In this document: positions 42,476 through 50,485 of the stretch, piece after piece
Position numbering within the stretch: position 1 is the first letter of the stretch
How the letters are laid out: every line of letters begins with the position of its first letter
Origin: Archangium violaceum
GTDB taxonomy: Bacteria > Myxococcota > Myxococcia > Myxococcales > Myxococcaceae
Length of the DNA: 64,000 bases
Assembly (NCBI RefSeq): GCF_016887565.1
Contig: NZ_CP069396.1
Coordinates: forward strand, 2,569,001-2,633,000
Reading direction: 5' to 3'
The notes under the pieces: model-generated
What the model saw: the letters and a program-made list of their open reading frames with translations, nothing else
What the model was told of the DNA's origin: nothing
Database searches by the model: none
Position numbers and translations under genes: made by a program

Positions 42476-43690
42476 TCAGGTCTCTTCCGCCACCTGCCAG
42501 CCGTTCTGGGACAGGCTGGCCATCAGCTCCTGGATCTGTCCGCGGCCGCGCGTCTCCAGCGTCACCTCCACCGCCACCTCGCCCAGGCCCGCTCTGGAGA
42601 AGGCGCGGTTGTGGTAGATCTCCACCACGTTGGCGCCCTGCTGGGCGATCTCCGCGGTGAGCCGCGCGAGCATCCCCGGCCGGTCCGGCATGCGCACCAC
42701 CAGCCGCACCAGCCGCCCGTCCTTCACCAGTCCTCGCTCGATGATGCGGCTGACGAGGTTGACGTCGATGTTGCCACCCGAGATGAGCAGCACCACCTTG
42801 CGGCCGCGCGCCGAGGGAATCTTCCCGTTGAGGAGCGCCGCCAGGCCCACCGCGCCCGCGCCCTCCACCACCGACTTCTCGCGCTCGAGCAGCAGGAGGA
42901 TGGCGTTGGCGATCTCCTCCTCGTCCACCGTGACGATGTCGTCCACGTAGCGGCGGATCATCTCGAAGGTGTAGTCGCCGGGGCGCTTCACCGCGATGCC
43001 GTCCGCGATGGTGGTGCCGGCGGGCAGCTCCACCAGCTTCCCCGCGTCCACCGAGGCCTTCATGCTCGCGATGGCCGAGGCCTGCACGCCGATGACCTTG
43101 ATGCGCGGGTTGGTCTCCTTGAGCGCGCACGCCACGCCGGAGATGAGCCCTCCGCCGCCGATGGGCACCACCACCATGTCCATGTACGGAATCTGCTCGA
43201 GCAGCTCCAGGCCGATGGTGCCCTGGCCCGCGATGACGAGCGGATCATTGAAGGGGTGGACGAAGACGCGGTTCTCTCGGTCCTGGATGCGCAGGGCCTC
43301 GGCGTAGGCCTCGTCGAAGTTGCTGCCGTGCAACACCACCCGGGCGCCGTAGGCGCGCGTGCGCGCGGCCTTGATGAGCGGGGTGCGCTCCGGCATGACG
43401 ATGGTGGTGTTCATCCCCTGGCGGCCCGAGTGATAGGCGAGCCCCTGCGCGTGGTTGCCCGCCGACGCGGCGATGACACCGCGGGCCCGCTCATCCGGCG
43501 AGAGGGTGAGCAGCTTGTTGAGGGCCCCTCGCTCCTTGAAGGCGCCGGTGCGCTGCAGGTTCTCCAGCTTGCAGTACAGCGCCGAGCAGTCCGTGATGTC
43601 CTTGAACTGCTCCGACTTCGTGCAGGGCGAGCGGTAGACGGCTTCACCGATGCGCTGCTGGGCGTCTTCGATTTGCTGGAGCGTGACCAT
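42476..43690 (-). CDS. ilvA: Threonine ammonia-lyase
   Basis: 404-residue PLP enzyme that deaminates threonine to 2-oxobutyrate. The PLP lysine is in RTGAFKERGA, the phosphate-binding loop is PIGGGGLISG, and SAGNHAQGLAYH and MPERTPLIKAARTRAYGA are family motifs. A single ACT-like domain (about residues 325-404; VVRMPDRPGMLARLTAEI) is present, as in the shorter catabolic/biosynthetic group that is allosterically regulated. ATG at 43690. It follows the glutamate-family dehydrogenase gene by 83 bp on the same strand, suggesting joint amino-acid catabolism or branched-chain supply. Confidence 0.94.
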   Translation of the reverse strand: MVTLQQIEDAQQRIGEAVYRSPCTKSEQFKDITDCSALYCKLENLQRTGAFKERGALNKLLTLSPDERARGVIAASAGNHAQGLAYHSGRQGMNTTIVMPERTPLIKAARTRAYGARVVLHGSNFDEAYAEALRIQDRENRVFVHPFNDPLVIAGQGTIGLELLEQIPYMDMVVVPIGGGGLISGVACALKETNPRIKVIGVQASAIASMKASVDAGKLVELPAGTTIADGIAVKRPGDYTFEMIRRYVDDIVTVDEEEIANAILLLLEREKSVVEGAGAVGLAALLNGKIPSARGRKVVLLISGGNIDVNLVSRIIERGLVKDGRLVRLVVRMPDRPGMLARLTAEIAQQGANVVEIYHNRAFSRAGLGEVAVEVTLETRGRGQIQELMASLSQNGWQVAEET

Positions 43691-43773
43691 GGGTATGTGT
43701 CGCGCCTGATAACCGATGCGATGCCCGGGCGAAAGGGGAGGGCATTGCGGACCGGCGTCTGCCCGCCTGCCCG

Positions 43774-45003
43774 TCAAATACCTCTCAGTACCGTGGCCTT
43801 GCCCACCCGGCCGATGGCCAGGATGAATGCCGCGGTGCGCAACGTCACCTTGCGCGAGCGCGCCAGCTGGGCCACGCGGTCGTAGGCTTCCTTCATCGTC
43901 TTCTCCAGCTCCGCGTTCACCCGGTCCTCCTCCCAGGTGAGGTGCTGAAGATTCTGGACCCACTCGTAGTAGCTGACGGTCACACCTCCCGCGTTGGCGA
44001 GGATGTCTGGAACCACCAGCACGCCACGCTTCTCGAGCAGCTCGTCGGCCTCGGGGTCCATGGGGCCGTTGGCGCCCTCGATGACGAGCCGGGCGCGCAC
44101 CGCGTTGGCGTTGTTGCGGTGCAAAGCATTGCCGAGCGCGGCGGGGATGAGGACGTCGCAGTCGGCGGCGAGCACGTCCTCGTTGGTGCAGGCCTGGCCG
44201 CCGCCGAAGCCGGTGACGGTGCCGGTGCGCTTCACGTGCTCGAAGAGGCCGGGCACGTCCAGGCCCTGCGGGTTGAACACGCCGCCGTACACGTCCGACA
44301 CGGCCACCACCACGCCACCGTCCTGCCACAGCAGCTGCGCGGTGTGGCTGCCCACGTTGCCGAAGCCCTGGATGGCGAAGCGCGTGCCCTTCATGGGCAG
44401 GCCGGTGTCGCGGAGGATCTCCCGGGTGATGTAGAGCAGCCCGCGTCCGGTGGCCGAGTCACGGCCCTTGGAGCCGTACAGCTCCGGGGGCTTGCCGGTG
44501 ACGACGGCCGGCGAGTGCCCGTGGTAGCGCGAGTACTGGTCCATGATCCACGCCATCACCTGGGGGTTGGTGTTGACGTCGGGGGCGGCGATGTCGCGGG
44601 TGGGACCGATGACGTCTTGAATCTGGTCCACGTACTTGCGGGTGAGACGTTCGATCTCCTTGAAGGAGAGCTGGGTGGGGTCCACCGCGATGCCGCCCTT
44701 GGCGCCGCCGTAGGGGAGGTTCACCACGGCGGTCTTCCACGTCATCAGCGAGGCGAGCGCGACGCACTCCTCCTGGGTGATGGAGGGGTGGTAGCGCAGG
44801 CCGCCCTTCATGGGGCCGCGGCTGTTGTCGTGCTGGATGCGGTAGCCGTGGAAGGTGCGGATCTCCCCGTTGTCGAGCTCGATGGAGACCTGGACCTTGA
44901 CCTCGCGGAGAGGGGTGGCGAGCAGGGTCTCGATGCGCTCACCCACGTCCATGATGCGCGCGGCCTTGCGGAAGTAGTGGTGAATGCTTTCGACGGCGTG
45001 CAT
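43774..45003 (-). CDS. gdhA: Glu/Leu/Phe/Val dehydrogenase
   Basis: 409-residue oxidative deaminase. The catalytic Lys region is GPMKGGLRYHPSI, then WKTAVVNLPYGGAKGGI with the second Lys, followed by DIAAPDVNTNPQVM. The NAD(P)-binding Rossmann motif is FAIQGFGNVGSHTAQLL. VVPDILANAGGVTVSYYEWVQN is conserved near the end. Length and motifs match NAD-dependent glutamate dehydrogenases of the short (about 410-420 residue) type. ATG at 45003. A divergent XRE-type regulator starts 62 bp upstream and could control it. Confidence 0.95.
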   Translation of the reverse strand: MHAVESIHHYFRKAARIMDVGERIETLLATPLREVKVQVSIELDNGEIRTFHGYRIQHDNSRGPMKGGLRYHPSITQEECVALASLMTWKTAVVNLPYGGAKGGIAVDPTQLSFKEIERLTRKYVDQIQDVIGPTRDIAAPDVNTNPQVMAWIMDQYSRYHGHSPAVVTGKPPELYGSKGRDSATGRGLLYITREILRDTGLPMKGTRFAIQGFGNVGSHTAQLLWQDGGVVVAVSDVYGGVFNPQGLDVPGLFEHVKRTGTVTGFGGGQACTNEDVLAADCDVLIPAALGNALHRNNANAVRARLVIEGANGPMDPEADELLEKRGVLVVPDILANAGGVTVSYYEWVQNLQHLTWEEDRVNAELEKTMKEAYDRVAQLARSRKVTLRTAAFILAIGRVGKATVLRGI

Positions 45004-45065
45004 GGCCGGGAGGCTCTCCTGGACGCGAGACCTTAACAGACTGGGTGCGCTAGCATGGGTTCGCG

Positions 45066-45557
45066 ATGCGCTCCAGTTCCCCGTCAGCCGAGGATGCGAG
45101 CGGGCACCTGCAAGGGCTCGCGCGCCGCATTCGTGCCCTGAGGGAGCGGAGGGGGCTGACCCAGGAGGACTTCGCCGCGCGCAGTGGCATCTCGGTGAGC
45201 TTCGCGTCGCTGTTGGAGCGGGGGGAGCGCAGCCCCAGCTACGAGACGCTGGTGCAGGTGGCGGGGGCGCTCCAGGTGCCGTTGGCGGAGCTCTTCCGGG
45301 TGGAGGAGGACGAGGTGGCGGGGGCGCACCGGCTGGTGGAGTTCGCGCGTGCGCGCCGGCTGATGCGGGCGGATGTGGATCGGCTGCTGGCGGTAGCGGA
45401 GGCGATGTTCACCGAGCGAGCGCCCGGAGAGGTGCTCGTGGAGGAGGCGCCGCGCTGCAAGGAGCCGGACTGCGGGCGGCCGGTTCTGGCGAAGGAACTG
45501 TGTGTCGCGCACTACCACCGTGCGCGTCGGGCGAAGCCAGCGAAACCCACCCCCTGA
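45066..45557 (+). CDS. XRE-family regulator with C-terminal Cys/His finger
   Basis: 163 residues. Residues about 18-75 are a helix-turn-helix of Xre type (IRALRERRGLTQEDFAARSG, then VSFASLLERGERSPSYETL). A helical middle follows. The last 35 residues hold CKEPDCGRPVLAKELCVAHYHRARR, a C-x4-C-x8-C-x3-H finger also seen on plant- and phage-type small proteins, likely zinc binding. ATG at 45066. It faces gdhA head to head, so both may share an operator in the 62-bp gap. Confidence 0.87.
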   Translation: MRSSSPSAEDASGHLQGLARRIRALRERRGLTQEDFAARSGISVSFASLLERGERSPSYETLVQVAGALQVPLAELFRVEEDEVAGAHRLVEFARARRLMRADVDRLLAVAEAMFTERAPGEVLVEEAPRCKEPDCGRPVLAKELCVAHYHRARRAKPAKPTP

Positions 45558-45563
45558 GGTCGA

Positions 45564-45597
45564 CCCTCTCCCTCTGGGAGGGGGCCGGGGTGAGGGA
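45564..45597. repeat. Diverged REP-like palindrome (copy b)
   Basis: CCCTCTCCCTCTGGGAGGGGGCC followed by GGGGTGAGGG in the reverse orientation of copies a and c. It sits 64 bp from copy c, facing it, between the convergent XRE and DEAD-helicase genes. Confidence 0.5.
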
Positions 45598-45660
45598 GCC
45601 ACGGACCCCGGGTTGAACCCTCGGCCCACCGTGTGCCACGGGTTGGAGAACGGGGACAGA

Positions 45661-45697
45661 TACCCTCACCCCCACCCTCTCCCGAGGGGAGAGGGAG
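45661..45697. repeat. REP-like palindromic element (copy c)
   Basis: TACCCTCACCCCC then CCCTCTCCC (45675-45683) and GGGAGAGGG (45687-45695), a perfect 9-bp inverted repeat. Same unit as 9768-9813. It could also end transcription of the helicase gene. Confidence 0.7.
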
Positions 45698-45709
45698 TCT
45701 TCGTCCCGT

Positions 45710-48142
45710 CTACCGGCGCCGGGCCCGCTCCAGCTTCAGCGTCTTCTCGCCGTGCTGCTTGCCGTTGAGGGCCTCGAAGGCGGGCACGTCCTCGTCGGCG
45801 ATGAAGACGTACGCGTAGGTGGGCTTGAGCTCCACGCGCTGCACCTTGCCCGCCGGGGCGCCCAGTCCTTCCAGGGCGCTGGTGAGGGCGGCCTCATCCA
45901 ACCCATCGGAGCGGCCCAGTCCCACCCACAGGCGGGCCTGACCGGGCACCTCGGGCGTGGACTCCTGGCGCTCGGGGCGCTCGGGGCGCGGCGGGCGCTC
46001 GCGGAAGCCGCGGGGCCTGTGCCGATCCACCTTCAGGGCCTTCTCGCCGTGCTGCTTGCCGTCGAGCGCCTCGAAGGCCTGCGCCTCCGCCTCGGGCACG
46101 TAGGCGTAGCCGTAGTGGGGGCGGAGCACCGCCTTGTTCACCTTGCCCGCGGGGGCGCCAGCGGCCTCCAGGGCGGCGATGAACTTCGCCTCGTCGAGGC
46201 CGTCGTCCATGCCCAGGTTGAACTTCAGCTTCACCTCGCCGGGGCCGGCGTCGGGCGAGGGCGGCGGCCGGTTCGGGTCGCGCTCGCCACGGGGCCGGCT
46301 CTTCTCCACCTTCAGGGCCTTGTCCTTGTACGGCTTGCCGGTGAGGGCCTCGAAAGCGGCCAGGTCCTCCTGGGCGATGAAGACATAGGCGAAGCCCGGC
46401 TTGAGATCGGCCCGCACCACCTTGTTGGCGGGGGCGCCGGCCTCCTCCAGGGCGGTGACGATGCTGCCGGGGCCCAGGCCGTCATCGGTGCCCAGGTTGA
46501 CCCACAGCTTCACCTCGCCAGGGGCGGCCTCCTGCCCGGCGGGGCCACGCTCGCCGCGCTCACGGCGGCGCTTGTCGCCACGCTCCGCGCGCTCGCCACG
46601 CTCACGCGACTCGCCGGACGGCTCCGCGCGGCCCTCCCGGCGCTCCTCGCGGCGGGGCTTGTCCCTGTCCCGTTCCCGGTCGCGGGGGCGCTCACCGCGC
46701 TCGCGCTCCTTGCGGCGGCCCTCGGGCTTGCGCTCCTGCTGGGGCTCGCGCTCGGTCTCCCCGGCGGCCTGGGCCTTCTCCATGCGTAGGTGGCTGAAGA
46801 AGTACTTGAGCAGGAAGGCGACGAGGTCATCCGCGTCCGCCCGGCCCTTGAGCTGGGCGGCCAGGGGCAGGAAGCCCTCGAAGATGGAGCCGGAGGCGGC
46901 CTCGCGGATCTCCCGCACGTGGCGCTCGGCCCACAGGCGCATGGCCTCCTCGGGGGCGGGCATCTCGCGCTTCTCGAACTTGATGCCGAACTTCTTCTCC
47001 AGCACGGAGTAGGTGGCCAGCTCGCGGCCGGAGAAGAGGTTGATGGCGGTGCCCTTGTTGCCGATGCGGCCGGTGCGGCCCACCCGGTGCAGGTAGACGG
47101 CCGGGTCCTCGGGCAGCGAGTAGTTGATGACGTACTCGAGGCCGGAGATGTCGATGCCGCGCGCCGCGATGTCCGTGGCCACCATGAAGGCCACCTCGCC
47201 GCGCTTCACCTTGCCCATCACCCGCTCGCGCTCCTTCTGCGGCAGGTCCCCGTTGAGCAGGTCCGCGTCGAAGCCGTTGCGGTTGAGCACCGCCGTCACC
47301 AGCGCCGTGTCATCCCGCGTGTTGCAGAAGATGATGGCGTTGTGCGGCTCCTCCGCCTCCAGCACGTAGATGAGGTTGCGCGGCTTGGGGAAGGCGTCCG
47401 ACACGTCGTAGCGGATGTGGTGGATGTGCTCGACGGTGAAGACGTCGCCGGAGAGCAGCAGCGTCTCGGCGTTGGTGGTGTAGCGGGCAATCAGGTTCTG
47501 GATGTCCGTGGGCACCGTGGCGCTGAAGAGCAGCACCTGCCGGTCCTTGGGGAGCCTGTCGAGGATGCGCGTCACCTCCTCGTAGAAGCCCTGGTTGAGC
47601 ATCTCGTCGGCTTCGTCGAGCACCGCGTGGGAGCAGGCCTCGAGCTTGAGGTTGCCGCGGTTGATGTGGTCGAACACCCGGCCGGGGGTGCCGACGATGA
47701 TCTGCGTGCCCTCCTCGAGCGCGTCCTCCTGCTGCTTCATGGAGGCGCCGCCGTAGATGGCCGCGACCTTGACGCCCTTGTGCTTGCCCAGGGCGGAGAG
47801 CTCCTCGGACACCTGGAGGGCCAGCTCTCGGGTGGGGCAGAGGATGAGGGCGCGCACGCGCTTGTCCTCGGCGGAAATCTTCTCCAGCAGGGGCAGGCCG
47901 AAGGCGGCCGTCTTGCCCGTGCCCGTCTTGCTCCGGACAATGAGATCCCTGCCCTCCATGACGGGCCGGAAGGCCTTGGCCTGGACGGGGGTGGGGTGGG
48001 TGTAACCGCGCTCCGTGATGCCGCGTCGCAGGGGCTCGGAGAGGTTCAAGTCATCGAAGCTGACGTCCGCGACGTACTCGGCGGGGCGGGTCGGGGCTTC
48101 GGCAGTGGTTTCCGGCTGCTCCGGAGGTTGAATGTCGCTCAT
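45710..48142 (-). CDS. DEAD-box RNA helicase with three C-terminal RNA-binding repeats
   Basis: 810-residue helicase. Motifs: Q-motif (GYTHPTPVQAKAF), Walker A SKTGTGKT, PTRELALQ, DEAD (HAVLDEADEML), SAT, ATDIAARGIDI and HRVGRTGR. Residues about 470-545 are an Arg/Glu-rich unstructured linker. The rest is three copies of a roughly 75-residue domain, each starting LWVNLG/LKFNLG/LWVGLG then DDGL...ALE..GAPAxKV...L.P..AYVFI....AFEAL.GK. This matches the DbpA/CsdA RNA-binding domain normally present once. ATG at 48142, directly after a perfect hairpin. Likely acts in ribosome assembly or cold response. Confidence 0.93.
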   Translation of the reverse strand: MSDIQPPEQPETTAEAPTRPAEYVADVSFDDLNLSEPLRRGITERGYTHPTPVQAKAFRPVMEGRDLIVRSKTGTGKTAAFGLPLLEKISAEDKRVRALILCPTRELALQVSEELSALGKHKGVKVAAIYGGASMKQQEDALEEGTQIIVGTPGRVFDHINRGNLKLEACSHAVLDEADEMLNQGFYEEVTRILDRLPKDRQVLLFSATVPTDIQNLIARYTTNAETLLLSGDVFTVEHIHHIRYDVSDAFPKPRNLIYVLEAEEPHNAIIFCNTRDDTALVTAVLNRNGFDADLLNGDLPQKERERVMGKVKRGEVAFMVATDIAARGIDISGLEYVINYSLPEDPAVYLHRVGRTGRIGNKGTAINLFSGRELATYSVLEKKFGIKFEKREMPAPEEAMRLWAERHVREIREAASGSIFEGFLPLAAQLKGRADADDLVAFLLKYFFSHLRMEKAQAAGETEREPQQERKPEGRRKERERGERPRDRERDRDKPRREERREGRAEPSGESRERGERAERGDKRRRERGERGPAGQEAAPGEVKLWVNLGTDDGLGPGSIVTALEEAGAPANKVVRADLKPGFAYVFIAQEDLAAFEALTGKPYKDKALKVEKSRPRGERDPNRPPPSPDAGPGEVKLKFNLGMDDGLDEAKFIAALEAAGAPAGKVNKAVLRPHYGYAYVPEAEAQAFEALDGKQHGEKALKVDRHRPRGFRERPPRPERPERQESTPEVPGQARLWVGLGRSDGLDEAALTSALEGLGAPAGKVQRVELKPTYAYVFIADEDVPAFEALNGKQHGEKTLKLERARRR

Positions 48143-48146
48143 CAAG

Positions 48147-48165
48147 GCAGGGGCATAACCCCTGC
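48147..48165. promoter_or_regulatory. Perfect 7-bp inverted repeat at the helicase start
   Basis: GCAGGGG-CATAA-CCCCTGC lies only 4 bp before the helicase start codon (minus strand), in the 69-bp gap to rpoH. In the helicase mRNA it would fold the only purine-rich stretch (AGGGG) into a hairpin. It may be an operator or a translational control element. Confidence 0.45.
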
Positions 48166-48211
48166 ATTACCCTCTGGCAACAATCGGCTCACTTTGCATA
48201 AGGAACTCCCC

Positions 48212-49303
48212 ATGGCGAATGGGAGGAAGAAAACGGGAGGTACGGGAACCCGGACCCGGGCGAAGCGTCCGGCCGCGGCCCCGCCCCCCGAGGAAGCAGA
48301 GGCCGTGGAGGCGGAATCCTCCGAGCCGGAACCGGAATCCCTGGAGCCGGCCCCCGAGGAGCTGGAGGAGGTGGAGGCCGAGGTGGAGGAGTCCCCCAAG
48401 GTCCCCGCCAGGGCCCTGGTGAGGGCGGGGGAGTCGGGGCTGGCCCGGGCCGACCCCCTCCAGGCGTACATGGCCGAGGTGACGCGCCACCCGCTGCTCA
48501 CCCGGGAGGAGGAGACGGCGCTCGCCCGGCACTACCGGGATACGGGGGACGTACAGGCGGCCTATCGGCTGGTGGCGGCCAACCTGCGACTGGTGGTGAA
48601 GCTGGCCCACGAGTACCACCGCAACCCCCTGTCCCTGCTGGACCTGGTGCAGGAGGGCAACATCGGGCTGATGCAGGCGGTCAAGAAGTACGATCCGGAG
48701 CGGGGGGTGAAGCTCAGCTCCTACGCCGCATGGTGGATACGCGCCTACATCCTGCGTTACATCATGGACAACTGGAAGATGGTGAAGCTGGGGACGACGG
48801 AGGCCCAGCGGAAGCTCTTCTTCAAGTTGCGCCAGGAGCAGGAGAAGTTGATGGCGCAGGGCTTCGAGGTGACGCCGAAGATGCTGGCCGAGCGCCTCAA
48901 CGTCACCGAGCAGGACGTGGTGGAGATGGACCAGCGGCTGGGTCACGACGAGATGTCGTTGGACGCGCCGGTGGGAGGAGAGGACTCGTCGGCGACGAGG
49001 ATGGACCGTTTCCTGCCGTCGGCGGCGCAGGGGGCCGATGAGCGGCTGGGCAACGAGCAGCTCAAGGCGCTCTTCCGGGAGAAGCTGGGGGAGTTCTCGA
49101 AGTCGTTGGAGGGAAAGGAGCGGTTCATCTTCGAGAACCGACTCATCGCGGACGAGCCGCTGACGCTCCAGGACATCGGTGACAAGTACGGGGTGAGTCG
49201 CGAGCGGGCGAGGCAGATAGAGGCCGCGCTCATCAACCGGATGCGCGACTACATGCGCGAGCACATTCCGGACTTCGATCTGGTGGCGGTGCCGAAGGGA
49301 TGA
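48212..49303 (+). CDS. rpoH: RNA polymerase sigma factor RpoH (sigma-32 type)
   Basis: 363 residues. Region 2 shows LLDLVQEGNIGLMQAVKKYDP and the -10 recognition helix SSYAAWWIRAYILRYIMDNW, and the following QRKLFFKLRQEQEKL is the RpoH box that marks heat-shock sigma factors. Region 4 ends in TLQDIGDKYGVSRERARQIE, a -35 recognition helix. An additional acidic N-terminal extension of about 75 residues (Glu/Pro/Ala-rich) precedes the sigma core. ATG at 48212 is preceded by AAGGAACTCCCC. Myxobacteria have several RpoH-like factors (SigB/SigC); which one this is cannot be stated. Confidence 0.9.
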   Translation: MANGRKKTGGTGTRTRAKRPAAAPPPEEAEAVEAESSEPEPESLEPAPEELEEVEAEVEESPKVPARALVRAGESGLARADPLQAYMAEVTRHPLLTREEETALARHYRDTGDVQAAYRLVAANLRLVVKLAHEYHRNPLSLLDLVQEGNIGLMQAVKKYDPERGVKLSSYAAWWIRAYILRYIMDNWKMVKLGTTEAQRKLFFKLRQEQEKLMAQGFEVTPKMLAERLNVTEQDVVEMDQRLGHDEMSLDAPVGGEDSSATRMDRFLPSAAQGADERLGNEQLKALFREKLGEFSKSLEGKERFIFENRLIADEPLTLQDIGDKYGVSRERARQIEAALINRMRDYMREHIPDFDLVAVPKG

Positions 49304-49330
49304 GGTGGGTGGGGAGGTGGGGGGGGACCC

Positions 49331-49747
49331 TCACCCCTCCTTGCGGGCCACGTGGAGCAGCCACGTGACGTACTGGCTCAGCGGGGCGCGCTCGGGCGTG
49401 AGGTCGTTGGCGCCCTGCCACTCGAAGCCGAAGAACCCGCGCTGCTGTTCCCCATTGTCTCGCATGAACAGACGGGGACTGGAGCCCGGAGGCAGCGGAT
49501 CGAGGTTGGTGGGAGCGTCGTTCAGCTCCAGCGCGTTCTTCAACCGCAGCCAGCGCTCCTTGAGCGGGGGATGGCTGGAATAGAGATAGACGCGAAGGAC
49601 GCCGTTGTGGAGCGCGTCGACACCGATGTACTGCCGCGTGCCGATGCGCACGGTCCGGTAGGGTGTGTCGCCGCCGGGCTCGGCCCCTGGAGCGGCTCCC
49701 GGCCGCAGAACGTCCTCCGTCCACGTCAGGAACATCTCACGGTCCAT
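49331..49747 (-). CDS. Hypothetical protein
   Basis: 138 residues, soluble. The pattern is alpha plus beta with recurring aromatic/hydrophobic strands (YRTVRIGTRQYIGVDAL, VLRVYLYSSHPPLKERWLRL) and a C-terminal helix (YVTWLLHVARKEG). No recognised family and no signal peptide. ATG at 49747. It is convergent with rpoH, 27 bp apart. Confidence 0.65.
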   Translation of the reverse strand: MDREMFLTWTEDVLRPGAAPGAEPGGDTPYRTVRIGTRQYIGVDALHNGVLRVYLYSSHPPLKERWLRLKNALELNDAPTNLDPLPPGSSPRLFMRDNGEQQRGFFGFEWQGANDLTPERAPLSQYVTWLLHVARKEG

Positions 49748-49792
49748 GGATTCCCTCGGGGCTCGGTCTACTCCATGACTTTGGAGGTGATG

Positions 49793-49873
49793 ATGGAAAA
49801 CAAGGAGATACTACTTCCGAAGTCCACCGATTGCTACAGGGGAGTGGCGTGGATGGCTTTACTGCTTGCGTAG
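49793..49873 (+). CDS. Possible 26-residue peptide with strong ribosome-binding site
   Basis: ATG at 49793 follows GGAGG with a 5-base gap, an excellent Shine-Dalgarno. The product starts MENKEILLPKSTDCYRG and ends in a short hydrophobic stretch. It uses ATA, CTA and TTA codons, which are very rare in this genome, and the local GC drops to about 50%. It may be a small expressed peptide, or the intact 5' end of a gene whose remainder was lost. Confidence 0.3.
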   Translation: MENKEILLPKSTDCYRGVAWMALLLA

Positions 49874-49962
49874 CAGGTACAGCGCTCCGGCCTGGTCGTC
49901 GCTGATGAAGAGGAGCCAGTAGCGCATGCGTGGCAAGCTAACGAGGCGCTCGAGGGGCTCCA
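49859..49962 (-). pseudogene. Fragment resembling a gene 3' end (beta-propeller type)
   Basis: A 34-codon open stretch ends at TAA 49859. The tail YWLLFISDDQAGALYLLRKQ looks like the final blade of PQQ/sorbosone-dehydrogenase-like propellers (LLVSDDQAGxIYR). An in-frame stop lies just upstream and there is no ribosome-binding site. It is probably a decayed fragment, but too short to be sure. Confidence 0.25.
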
Positions 49963-50007
49963 ATCAGGGCCTCGGGTCTCCGTTACCCACGCTACGAAGC
50001 GGGCCCG

Positions 50008-50406
50008 CTACTGTGCCGAGTAGCGCCGGTGGCGGCCCCGGAAGTGCCGGTCGAGGTAGTCCTCCACCTCGGGTCCACGCGCCTCGCCCGCGGTGGCGAG
50101 CAGCGCATGCGCTCCATCCACGACCGAGAGCGCTTCCTCCAGGGACACCTCGCCCTCGGAGAGGGCGGAGAAGAGCTGGCAGTGGTAGCGGCGGCAGCCC
50201 TCGGGGCGCTCGGCGTAGGCGGTGCACCGTCGCCCGTCCAGCGCCGCGCAGCGCTGGGGGAGCACGGGCCTTCCGTCCTCTCGCTCCCTCACCGGCAGGC
50301 CGAGGGCCTTCAAGGGAGCGACCTCGTCAGGCCGGAGCGGCACGTGGGTGAAGAGCGTGCCGTCGCAGCACAGGCCGCAGCGCAGGCAGAGGGTGGAGAG
50401 AGGCAT
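50008..50406 (-). CDS. YkgJ-family cysteine-cluster protein
   Basis: 132-residue protein of the YkgJ/CxxCxxCC (UPF0153) family. The metal-binding cluster is CLRCGLCCDGTLFTHVPL, completed by the Cys in LPQRCAALDGRRCTAY and in RPEGCRRYHC. These residues bind zinc or an iron-sulfur cluster in family members; function is not known. ATG at 50406. About 260 bp without a firm gene lie between this and the 138-residue gene (49748-50007), with low-GC remnants. Confidence 0.85.
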   Translation of the reverse strand: MPLSTLCLRCGLCCDGTLFTHVPLRPDEVAPLKALGLPVREREDGRPVLPQRCAALDGRRCTAYAERPEGCRRYHCQLFSALSEGEVSLEEALSVVDGAHALLATAGEARGPEVEDYLDRHFRGRHRRYSAQ

Positions 50407-50485
50407 GAGGCGCGTCGACTCCGGGAGCGAGGAGCCCCCTTGCTAGTGGTGGACGACCCGCCGGGCAAGGGCCGCGCCGTACGCC

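Noticed and set aside
46790-48211. Long upstream extension of RpoH in the same frame
   Set aside because: It lies antisense to the helicase; sigma-factor similarity begins only after the ATG at 48212.
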